From JBCCSZ01 sp039199225 (GTDB taxonomy: Bacteria; Bacteroidota; Bacteroidia; Chitinophagales; Saprospiraceae), in contig JBCCSZ010000220.1 in NCBI GenBank assembly GCA_039199225.1, forward strand, positions 1 to 13,685: DNA of 13,685 bases, in the 5' to 3' direction. The translations under genes and the position numbers were made by a program. Below the pieces are notes generated by a model that worked only from the letters and a program-made list of their open reading frames with translations, had not been told where the DNA came from and made no database searches. Shown one piece after another: positions 6,369 to 13,685 of the stretch. Within the stretch, counting starts at the first letter, position 1, and the number at the start of each line of letters is the position of its first letter.

Positions 6369-9300
6369 TTAAAAGCTATCTGCCGTTACTTCCAATTCCA
6401 TATCGCTCAGCAAAACGGAATCATTTTCCAGTGCAGCCATTAAGACATTGAAGTAGTAAGACATGAAGACTTCCATGATCTCATCTTCGTACAAAATCGA
6501 GCTGTAGATAAAGTATATGTCAAACTGCTCGTTTTCTTCGTGTACCTCCAATTTGAATTCGTACTCTGTCGTCTCGTTTTTCTCAATGACGTAGTTTTGA
6601 AGATTCATTTCTCCCAACTCGCCCATGCCTTCGAAGGCATTGGAAAAAGAAAAGTGTACATTACAAATGGGATTGCCAGATTTAGCATCGGGTTGTACAA
6701 TCTCCGAGATCATCTGATCGAATTGGTATTCCTGGTTGTCGAAAGCCGAAAGGACATTCTGCCGAACCGAGACCAGGAACTCAGAGAAAGTTTGTGCCTC
6801 CTCCAATTGCTGCCGCAGCGGTAGCGCATTGATAAAGGTTCCGACAACTTCCTTCAAATCCGAGTGTGTTCGGCCGATGGCATCTGTCGCAACGATGATG
6901 TCTGTATTACCTGTCAGCTTTGACAAAAAGATGTAATAGATCGATAGCAAAAACATGAAGTCAGAAGCATTCGCAGCGGAAGCCCTTTCCCGAATTTTGC
7001 GATATTGTTCCGAATTGATTCGGAGCATCATGCGGCGCGCCGGATGGGTATCAATCCCCTCGCGATTGTTCATCACGGGTAGATCAAGTCGCGGTATGGG
7101 CGCAGCAAGCTGTTCTTCCCAAAAGCGTTTCTGTGCTTTCAGATCGAGTTGTTCCTGCCAATAAACGTAATCGATGTAGCGGAATTCCACTGGCGAAAGT
7201 GGCGTACCATTGTACAGTTGCTTAAAGTCTCGAATAAGGATGCTTAGTGAAATACCATCGCAAATGATGTGGTGTAAATCGAGGAACAATAAGTTACCCT
7301 CCGTTTGGTGTTGCATCACTGCACAACGCAGCAAAGAACTAGTCGAAAGATCAAAAGGCTTGATGAAGTCGTTGAAGACCTCTTTGACCGAACGCTCATC
7401 CGATGCATCCAATACCTCAAAATCGGGTTCACTTACTTCATTGATTCGCTGTACGATGCTTCCATCTTGCAAATGAAAACTGGTACGTAAAGCCTCATGC
7501 CTTTCGATCAAGGCAGTCACTGCTTTTTTCAATCGTTGGACATCCAAGGCACCGATGATGTGGAAAGAACCAGCAATGTTGAAAGTCGTACTTTCTCTAT
7601 CCAGGTATTGTAGATAATACAATCTTTTTTGAGCATGGGAGGTCTTAAAGTAGGTTTGCGATAGATTGACTTTTTGCAATGCCACCTGTGAACCTGCTCC
7701 TTTTTGCTGAATCAATTGGATTTGCTCCCTCAGTGTGGTATGCTCAAAGATTGCCCTCAGCTCTATCTTGACAGAAAAGACTTCCTGTACCTTATTGATG
7801 AGGTGAACCGCTTTGATGGAATGGCCACCCAATTCAAAAAAGTTGCGCTCCATTCCAATCAGCGATGGCTCAACTTTTAATACTTCCGACCAGATGGCAG
7901 CCAGTTGACGTTCGCTTGCTGTCTCCGGTGCTTGGTGGTTTTCTTCCCTTTGAATCTCGGGTTCGGGTAAAGCCTTTCGATCGCGCTTGCCATTGTTGTT
8001 CAAAGGCATTTCGGAAAGATGCACAAAATGGGAAGGCACCATATACTCGGGCAATTCATCCGAAATATGTTGCGCCAATTCCTTCCGCTCGATTTGGTCT
8101 GCTGCAACGTAGTAAGCTACAATAAACTTATCGCCTTGCTGCTCTTTGACCAGGATGAGCGATTCCAGTATACTGTTGTGTTCTGAAAGTCGCCGTTCGA
8201 TCTCATCTAATTCGATGCGGAAGCCGCGAATCTTCACCTGGTTGTCTTTGCGTCCTAGGAAAGCTATGGTACCATCCGGATTCCATTGAGCCAAATCCCC
8301 GGAGCGATACATGCGCTGGCCGGAACGGAAGGGGTCCTTGGGAAATTTCGCTTCTGTCAAAGCATCTTGGTTCAGATATCCCCTACTGACGCCATCTCCT
8401 CCCAGACACAATTCTCCTGGCACACCAATGGGCTGACAGTTGTCAAAGCGGTCAAGGATGTAAGCGGTCGAGTTGCGAATCGGTCGCCCGATGGGAATGT
8501 GATCATCGTAATCTTGATTGATGGCAAAGGTGGCAGAGAAGGTCGTATTTTCCGTCGGTCCGTAACCATTGATGATTTGGATGGATGGATTTGCTGCCCG
8601 AGCCGCATTCACAAAGCCTGCATTCAGCTTGTCGCCACCAATCAACAAATAATGTAATGGGGCAAAAACCTTGGCATTTTGTTGTACGTGTTGATCAAAA
8701 AGGGCGGAGGTCATCCACATGGTGTTGATCTGGTGTTGCTCCAGGTAATCACCTAATTTTTCATTGTCGATGACTTGGTCTTTAGATACCAAGTGTAAGG
8801 CGCCGCCATTCAGTAGGCAGGCCCAAATTTCAAAGGTCGTTGCATCAAATCCCAAAGCGCCCGTCAGCAAGATGCAGGTCGAGGCATTCATGGGAACAAA
8901 GTCATTGTTGACGATCAATCGAACAATATTTCGGTGCTTGACCATCACCCCTTTGGGATTTCCGGTAGAGCCGGAGGTATACATGATGTACGCCAGGCGA
9001 TCGGCGCCGATGTCCAATGAAAGGTTTTCAACAGGAGCCGATTTGGCAGCCGTTTCCAATTGGATGATCTGTAAATGGTGGTCAATTTTTTCCAGATGCT
9101 TTTGCTCGCTCAAAACCAATCGAATACCACTGTCGGCAATCATGTGGTCCAATCTTTCCTGCGGATAATCCGGGTCGAGTGGCAAGTAAGTTCCCCCTGC
9201 CTTCAGTACAGCCATAATGGCCTGAATGGCTTCCATCGATTGATCGGCCACAATGCCAACGCGCTCCTCCGCTTGCAGCTCTTCCTGCAGCAACGCCCGA

Positions 9301-12300
9301 GCCAACTGGTTGCTTCGTTCGTTCAATTCTTTGTAAGTCATCGAACGTTCTCCATCCACTAGTGCAATGCGATGTGGCTCTCGTCTGACCTGTTCTTCGA
9401 ACAATTCAACAACACTGGCATCCGATGGATAAGCTACATGGGTATCATTGAACACTTCTAGTATTTGTCGCTTCTCTTCCGCTGAAATGATTTCAATCTC
9501 CGAGAGCTTCATATCTGGATTATTGGCAATGGCTGCTGCAATTCGCTGCATGAAAGCAGCAAAGCGTTCTATGGTCGAGCGACTAAACAGTTCTGTAGAA
9601 TATTCAAAATCGATATCCAGTCGATCTTCGGACTCACCGATCATAAAGAGCAAATCGAACTTTGAAACATCGTGTGCCTCTTGATAGGCTTCGACTGCCA
9701 GGCCAGGGATTTCAAAAGTCGTACTCTCCACATTGTAGTAAGTCAGTACGACATCAAACAGCGGGTTTCGACTGCTGTCTCTTTCGAGATTCAAAGCGTC
9801 CACCAATTCTTCGTATGGATAAGCCTGGTTTTCAAAAGCAGCCAATGACCTAGATTTAAGGTCTGCCAGAAATTCTTTGAAACGCAGTCCTCCCTTTGGA
9901 TGGTTGCGCATCGGTAAGGTCCCGACAAACATTCCAATCACATCCTCCAAATCCGCATGTTGGCGACCAGCAATACCAGAACCGATGACGATGTCTTCCT
10001 GGCTACTCAACTTACTCAAGAAGATATTGCAAAGGCTCAGTACCAGCATGTACATGGAAACACCTTCCTCGCTGCTGATGGTCCGTAGCTTTTCGTACAC
10101 CTGTCCTCTAATCTCAAAATGCTTGAGGTCGCCCGCATGTCCTTTGACTTTGGGCCGCGGAAAATCGTAAGGCAATTCCAGCACCGCGGGTTCCTCCGCA
10201 AACTCTTCCAGCCAGAAGGTCTTCTGTGCTTCGATCTGCTTTTGTTGTGCTTCGCTTTGCTGCCAGTCGGCAAAATCTTTATACTGCAATTTGATCTCTG
10301 GAAGGCTTTGGCCAGTATACAGGGCCATAAACTCTCGGGTGAGAATTGCCAGCGAGGTCAAGTCGGTAATGATGTGGTGGGCATTGATCAACAGCAGGTG
10401 TTCTTCCGCAGATTGCTCCACCAATCCGATCCTCAACAAAGGACCTTTGCTCAGGTCGAAAGGTCGCGTAAATTTGCGAATGGCAGCCGTCACCCCTTCC
10501 GGTGGACAAGCCATTTGCTCTATCTCAAATTCAAAAGAATCCAAAATCGACTGACGAGCTGCTCCTGCCTCAAAATGAAAAACAGTTCGTAGGCTTTCGT
10601 GTCTTTGTATGAGTTGCCGGAAGGCATCTTCCAGTTTTACTTTGTCAATTGCTCCCTTGATCCAGTAGGCTTTGGCTTCGTTGTAGACCGTACTACTTTC
10701 GTCCATTTGCTGCAAGAAGTACATCCGTTTCTGCGACGAAGACAAGGGATAACTTTCTTTTTCAGACGCCTTGGGAATACTGCTTTGCGCACTTTGCTCC
10801 AGCGACTCTTCGGATAAGGCGGCCACCAATTTAGCTACCGTCGAATGTTGGTATAAGTCGGTGATTGTCAATTTGGAACCCAGGGCCTTGTTGATGCGCT
10901 CTGTCAGGGTCATCCCCTTGAGGGAATCACCACCGAGTTCAAAGAAGTCGTCTGTCGCTCGAATGTTGGACTTACCAAAAAACTGAGTAAATATCTCGAT
11001 GATTCTCGCTTCCAATCCAGCTTTGCCCGCCTTGTCTGTGGCGAGAACGACTTTAGGAGCATTGGCATTTTCTTTGACCTCCCGAACCTTGGCCCGAAGT
11101 CTGTTTCGCTCTGCCTGAATACTGCCTTTGAAGATGGTACAAGAAGGCAGTTTATTTTGCAAGCAGCGGTAAAAAATCGCCAGCCCCTCCTCTGGATAAA
11201 TGCCATGCTCAATTTGTGCATTGATGGTGGCAGCCTCTTCCGCTTTCGTATCTCTTTGAATGACATTGAAGGCCATACCCGTATTGAGCCAATCACACCA
11301 ATTAATGGTAAAAGCATGGGTGGCATATTTCGCAATGGCATAGGCCGAATATTTCTCCAAAAATTCATTGGCAGCATTGTAAGCCACCTGCCCAAATTTG
11401 TTCTGATAAAAGACATTGCCCATGGAGGAGAAAAGGGAAATGAAATCCAGAGAAGCAAAGTCGATGATTTTTTCAAACTGTCGGAGCGCCTGTATTTTTG
11501 AAGCTGTATAACGGAGCAATTCCTCCCGATCTCTTTTCTGAATGATTCCGCCATAATCGACAACCCCTGCTGCCCAGATGATTCCTTTGAGGTCTTGATG
11601 TTTTACCTTGACCTCCGTTAGTACCTCCGTAACTTTCTCTTCCTGTTGCAAGTCGACCTGATAGAAATGCAATCGTCCACCCGATGTTTCGGCATCGCGA
11701 ATGCGCAATATTTTTCGACTGGTACGTTCCTCCTCCCCATGTCCCTCCAACCAGTCGTCCCAGACTTCTCTAGGTGGAAAAGGAGAGCGATGTAGGACGA
11801 TGACTTCAGCAGCGTACTGGCGAATCAAGTCACTAGCGATGGTCAATCCCATGCCACCAAAACCTCCCGTCAATAGGTAAGTTTCACCGGGCTGAATGGC
11901 GACCTCCGAGTGGGTACGCTCATCTTCTTCCAGTGCATAGAAAGACTCGATCCAACGCTCTTTGTATCGGTAAGCGACAAGGGATTCATCGCTGCTGTAG
12001 TATATTTCGTTGAGCAGTTGTTCGACCGCTTCTTGGTCTGGCGTCGGACTTTGAACATCGACCAGTTTGGCTTTCAGTTGGTTGACTTCCAGGGGTAGAA
12101 TTCTGGTAGGCGCCAATAAGGTAGCCTTCAGTGGCTCCGTACGATCTGCCCTTGTCACTTTCGCCAGGTGGTTGGTAAAAACCGTCAGTTGCATCTGTTG
12201 CTTTTGACCTGCCAAGGCTTGACCCAAGAAAGACAAGCCAAGATAACCTTCGGTAAGTGTATCTGCATGATCTTGTTCATTGACCACAGACACCTCTTGA

Positions 12301-13685
12301 TCGACAGTCGCACAGTGCAAGACCTGATCGATCATCCACCCCTTGTCGGAAAGCTGTTCGACCAATTCGTGGTAGTCCTTTCGCGCACCCAGGTTTATTT
12401 CAAATAGCTGTTCACTTTTGGCTTGGAAGGATGGTCCCGCTTGAACGATGAAGACGTCCTGGCCTTTCGCCTGCAAGGCAGCCACCAAAGTATTACTGAA
12501 ATTTCCTTTATCTGCAAAGACTAAAAACCGCTGCTGGTTTTTGTCCAATTCCACCGCTTGGTTGGGTTGAATGGAGGTGCGCCAATAAGGCACCTTAATG
12601 AAAGCGTCCGCCTTCGAGCTAGATGGCTCGGTGGTATTGGACAGCAATTGGTTGATATTGATGTCGGCGGTGTAGACTGTCTTTTCGAAAGCATAAGTTG
12701 GCAGCGACAAGCGCTTGCGTTCCTCCTCTTGATGGTAAGCTTCCCAGTCCAGGGCTACGCCTTGCAACCAGAGCTTTCCGAGCTTGGAGGTCAAGTACTT
12801 TTGATCATCGACCAATTGCTTAGGTTGCCGGATGAGGTTGACAAAATGGTGGTCTTCCCCACATGCTTCAGATTCTTCCGTGAAATTACACAAGCCCCGC
12901 CCCGGTCCGATTTCTATAAAAACAGCCGATCCCTTGTTCAGCAGAAAATCAGCACCATCGGCAAAGCGAACCGTTGAGCGGATGTGCTTCGACCAATACG
13001 AAGGATGCCGAATTTCATCAAAAATGGCCACCCGGCCAGTGATATTCGAAATAAACGGAATGGCCGGGTGGTTCATCTTAACATAGGCAAATTCTTTTTC
13101 GAAAGCCTCCAGTATGCGCTCCATCATAAAGGAGTGAAAAGCATGAGAGGTCCGAATCCGTTTTGCCTTGTAACCTGAATCAATCAATTGTTCTTGAAAT
13201 TCCTCTATATCTACCGTTTGTCCAGCAACGACCAGCGAAGAAACGCTGTTGATGACTGCCAGGTCGATGCCGTCGGTAGCTTCCAAAAAGGGCTTTAATT
13301 CTTCCTCACTGATTTTGATACTGAGCATGCTGCCTCTTTCAGCACTGCCCATGAGTTGTCCTCTTTTAACAACCAATCTCAGCGCATCTTCCAGTGTAAA
13401 AACGCCGCTGATACAGGCTGCCACATATTCGCCTAGGCTGTGTCCAATCAAATAGTTGGGTTGAACACCCCACGCCATCAGTAATTTTGCCAATGCATAT
13501 TCTATGGTGAATAAGAGCGGTTGGGCATATTCCGTATGGTTGATCTTTTGATCTTTATCGTCGGTCGTTGATTCCTTTGGAAACAAAATGCCAAGCAAGT
13601 CTTCCCGAGTGTATTTTCCAGCAATTTGCAAACACTCATTGACAGTTTCGCGGAATGATTTTTCGCTGTTGTACAAATCGCGACC
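6369..13685 (-). CDS. Hybrid PKS-NRPS megasynthase, AT-KR-ACP-C-A(Val)-PCP-C (5' end outside the window)
   Basis: This protein extends a carrier-bound acyl chain with malonate, reduces the beta-keto group and condenses the product with an amino acid, probably valine, in the cytoplasm. At least 2438 residues are visible. The first codons in the window read G-R-D-L-Y, the usual start of an acyltransferase, so the true start lies to the right and the TTG at 13676 is not an initiator. Counting from the first visible codon: AT 1-313 (active Ser83 in GHSLGE), KR with structural subdomain 363-873, ACP 888-958 (Ser921), C 975-1403, A 1408-1908, PCP 1921-1993 (Ser1956 in GGHSIKA) and C 2011-2438. The gene ends exactly at the end of the last C domain. 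Its A-domain partner is therefore in trans, most simply the A domain that opens the gene at 4441. No KS is visible; one is expected upstream. No DH, ER, epimerase or thioesterase motifs are seen. It is the first visible gene of a four-gene operon. Confidence 0.96.
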   Translation of the reverse strand, partial: GRDLYNSEKSFRETVNECLQIAGKYTREDLLGILFPKESTTDDKDQKINHTEYAQPLLFTIEYALAKLLMAWGVQPNYLIGHSLGEYVAACISGVFTLEDALRLVVKRGQLMGSAERGSMLSIKISEEELKPFLEATDGIDLAVINSVSSLVVAGQTVDIEEFQEQLIDSGYKAKRIRTSHAFHSFMMERILEAFEKEFAYVKMNHPAIPFISNITGRVAIFDEIRHPSYWSKHIRSTVRFADGADFLLNKGSAVFIEIGPGRGLCNFTEESEACGEDHHFVNLIRQPKQLVDDQKYLTSKLGKLWLQGVALDWEAYHQEEERKRLSLPTYAFEKTVYTADININQLLSNTTEPSSSKADAFIKVPYWRTSIQPNQAVELDKNQQRFLVFADKGNFSNTLVAALQAKGQDVFIVQAGPSFQAKSEQLFEINLGARKDYHELVEQLSDKGWMIDQVLHCATVDQEVSVVNEQDHADTLTEGYLGLSFLGQALAGQKQQMQLTVFTNHLAKVTRADRTEPLKATLLAPTRILPLEVNQLKAKLVDVQSPTPDQEAVEQLLNEIYYSSDESLVAYRYKERWIESFYALEEDERTHSEVAIQPGETYLLTGGFGGMGLTIASDLIRQYAAEVIVLHRSPFPPREVWDDWLEGHGEEERTSRKILRIRDAETSGGRLHFYQVDLQQEEKVTEVLTEVKVKHQDLKGIIWAAGVVDYGGIIQKRDREELLRYTASKIQALRQFEKIIDFASLDFISLFSSMGNVFYQNKFGQVAYNAANEFLEKYSAYAIAKYATHAFTINWCDWLNTGMAFNVIQRDTKAEEAATINAQIEHGIYPEEGLAIFYRCLQNKLPSCTIFKGSIQAERNRLRAKVREVKENANAPKVVLATDKAGKAGLEARIIEIFTQFFGKSNIRATDDFFELGGDSLKGMTLTERINKALGSKLTITDLYQHSTVAKLVAALSEESLEQSAQSSIPKASEKESYPLSSSQKRMYFLQQMDESSTVYNEAKAYWIKGAIDKVKLEDAFRQLIQRHESLRTVFHFEAGAARQSILDSFEFEIEQMACPPEGVTAAIRKFTRPFDLSKGPLLRIGLVEQSAEEHLLLINAHHIITDLTSLAILTREFMALYTGQSLPEIKLQYKDFADWQQSEAQQKQIEAQKTFWLEEFAEEPAVLELPYDFPRPKVKGHAGDLKHFEIRGQVYEKLRTISSEEGVSMYMLVLSLCNIFLSKLSSQEDIVIGSGIAGRQHADLEDVIGMFVGTLPMRNHPKGGLRFKEFLADLKSRSLAAFENQAYPYEELVDALNLERDSSRNPLFDVVLTYYNVESTTFEIPGLAVEAYQEAHDVSKFDLLFMIGESEDRLDIDFEYSTELFSRSTIERFAAFMQRIAAAIANNPDMKLSEIEIISAEEKRQILEVFNDTHVAYPSDASVVELFEEQVRREPHRIALVDGERSMTYKELNERSNQLARALLQEELQAEERVGIVADQSMEAIQAIMAVLKAGGTYLPLDPDYPQERLDHMIADSGIRLVLSEQKHLEKIDHHLQIIQLETAAKSAPVENLSLDIGADRLAYIMYTSGSTGNPKGVMVKHRNIVRLIVNNDFVPMNASTCILLTGALGFDATTFEIWACLLNGGALHLVSKDQVIDNEKLGDYLEQHQINTMWMTSALFDQHVQQNAKVFAPLHYLLIGGDKLNAGFVNAARAANPSIQIINGYGPTENTTFSATFAINQDYDDHIPIGRPIRNSTAYILDRFDNCQPIGVPGELCLGGDGVSRGYLNQDALTEAKFPKDPFRSGQRMYRSGDLAQWNPDGTIAFLGRKDNQVKIRGFRIELDEIERRLSEHNSILESLILVKEQQGDKFIVAYYVAADQIERKELAQHISDELPEYMVPSHFVHLSEMPLNNNGKRDRKALPEPEIQREENHQAPETASERQLAAIWSEVLKVEPSLIGMERNFFELGGHSIKAVHLINKVQEVFSVKIELRAIFEHTTLREQIQLIQQKGAGSQVALQKVNLSQTYFKTSHAQKRLYYLQYLDRESTTFNIAGSFHIIGALDVQRLKKAVTALIERHEALRTSFHLQDGSIVQRINEVSEPDFEVLDASDERSVKEVFNDFIKPFDLSTSSLLRCAVMQHQTEGNLLFLDLHHIICDGISLSILIRDFKQLYNGTPLSPVEFRYIDYVYWQEQLDLKAQKRFWEEQLAAPIPRLDLPVMNNREGIDTHPARRMMLRINSEQYRKIRERASAANASDFMFLLSIYYIFLSKLTGNTDIIVATDAIGRTHSDLKEVVGTFINALPLRQQLEEAQTFSEFLVSVRQNVLSAFDNQEYQFDQMISEIVQPDAKSGNPICNVHFSFSNAFEGMGELGEMNLQNYVIEKNETTEYEFKLEVHEENEQFDIYFIYSSILYEDEIMEVFMSYYFNVLMAALENDSVLLSDMELEVTADSF
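6372..7655 (-). other. C-terminal condensation domain without an A domain in cis
   Basis: This is a complete C domain with HHIICDG (residues 2138-2144), SHAQKRLYYLQ near its start and a RYIDYVYW motif further on. It has a canonical active site and looks like the type that joins two L residues. It would take the valyl chain from the PCP just upstream. Because the polypeptide ends here, the acceptor amino acid must come from another protein. The next NRPS in the operon begins with an A domain and no C domain, which makes it the natural partner. The short tail after the C fold ends in acidic residues followed by S-F. Confidence 0.88.
7707..10763 (-). other. NRPS module C-A-PCP, predicted valine
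   Basis: The C domain takes the reduced polyketide from the preceding ACP and joins it to the amino acid loaded on the following PCP. Its active site reads HHIITDL at residues 1103-1109, so the usual Gly after the Asp is Leu. The A domain shows all main core motifs: MTYKEL, LKAGGTYLPLD, YTSGSTGNPKG, NGYGPTE, YRSGDL, RGFRIELDEIE, and NGKRDRKAL with the conserved Lys. A gapless alignment by eye to the GrsA pocket positions gives D-A-F-W-L-G-G-T-F-K. That differs from the classical valine code DAFWIGGTFK only by Leu for Ile. The PCP Ser1956 lies in GGHSIKA. No epimerase domain follows, so an L residue is expected. The domain calls are secure; the substrate is a prediction. Confidence 0.88.
10812..13685 (-). 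other. Polyketide module segment: AT (malonyl type), KR, ACP
   Basis: The AT has the GHSLGEYVAA nucleophile motif and a HAFH motif at residues 181-184. In this family HAFH marks malonyl-CoA specificity, whereas YASH marks methylmalonyl. The domain closes with the post-AT linker LPTYAFEK. A KR structural subdomain follows, then a catalytic KR with TGGFGGMG for NADPH at residues 606-613, Lys730, the Ser pair 753-754, Tyr769 and Asn773, so it looks active. The stereochemical fingerprint is ambiguous: the position of the B-type LDD motif reads V-D-Y, and no A-type Trp lies eight residues before the Tyr. The ACP has FFELGGDSLK with Ser921 for phosphopantetheine. No dehydratase HxxxGxxxxP motif lies between AT and KR, so the expected product is a beta-hydroxyacyl-ACP. 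Residue numbers count from the first visible codon. Confidence 0.9.

Noticed and set aside
10119..10592. Plus-strand open frame of 157 codons
   Set aside because: It is antisense to the first C domain of the megasynthase and has low-complexity-looking content without domain features.
10910..11563. Second minus-strand open frame of 217 codons in another phase
   Set aside because: It overlaps the KR-ACP region in the wrong frame. The KR and ACP motifs are continuous in the long frame, so this is not a frameshift of the gene.
11900..12599. Possible dehydratase between AT and KR
   Set aside because: The region has no HxxxGxxxxP motif. Its size and content fit the structural subdomain that precedes catalytic KRs.
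13674..13676. TTG as start codon of the megasynthase
   Set aside because: Upstream in-frame codons to the window edge read G-R-D and continue the conserved acyltransferase start, so the gene is open at the 5' end.
1..13685. CRISPR arrays, tRNA or rRNA genes, insertion sequences
   Set aside because: The window is almost wholly filled by four long coding frames, and no repeat-spacer pattern, transposase motif or structural RNA was seen.

Overview
The window is the interior of a secondary-metabolite cluster. Four genes, all on the minus strand and read from right to left, build a hybrid polyketide/nonribosomal-peptide assembly line. Their spacing (36, 31 and 16 bases between them) indicates one operon, and no gap is long enough to hold another gene. 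The organism is most likely a bacterium of moderate GC content, probably Bacteroidota. The starts at 6332 and 4441 lack a clear Shine-Dalgarno sequence and have A/T-rich leaders, which fits that phylum, but this is a weak inference. Every sizeable plus-strand open frame is a shadow of these genes.

Layout in transcription order. (1) 13685-6369: a PKS-NRPS megasynthase that enters the window already open, inside an acyltransferase domain. It reads AT-KR-ACP, then C-A-PCP, then a terminal C domain. The AT carries a malonyl-type HAFH motif. The A domain pocket reads DAFWLGGTFK, the valine-type code. (2) 6332-4473: a class II glutamine-dependent asparagine synthetase homologue (AsnB) with catalytic Cys2 and the ATP-binding SGGLDSS loop. 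(3) 4441-1289: an NRPS that starts directly with an A domain and reads A-PCP-C. Its pocket, DARHLSMMIK, I cannot assign. (4) 1272-22: an NRPS that starts with only the C-terminal half of a C domain, followed by an A domain that stops at core motif A3, 22 bases from the window edge.

Read as an assembly line, an incoming acyl chain is extended with malonate and reduced to a beta-hydroxy acyl unit. It is then condensed with a probable valine, with an unassigned residue X, and with the residue of the truncated A domain. Both protein junctions fall between a C domain and the A domain it serves, so each of those modules is divided between two polypeptides. The asnB gene sits between the two halves of the X module. 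No KS, epimerase, methyltransferase or thioesterase is visible. The line must begin to the right of the window and probably continues to the left.

The most unusual points are the two C|A splits, the half C domain placed after a protein that already ends in a complete C domain, the HHxxxDL variant in the C domain that accepts the polyketide, the basic pocket of the unassigned A domain beside an AsnB, and the abrupt end of the last gene, which may be an assembly edge rather than biology.
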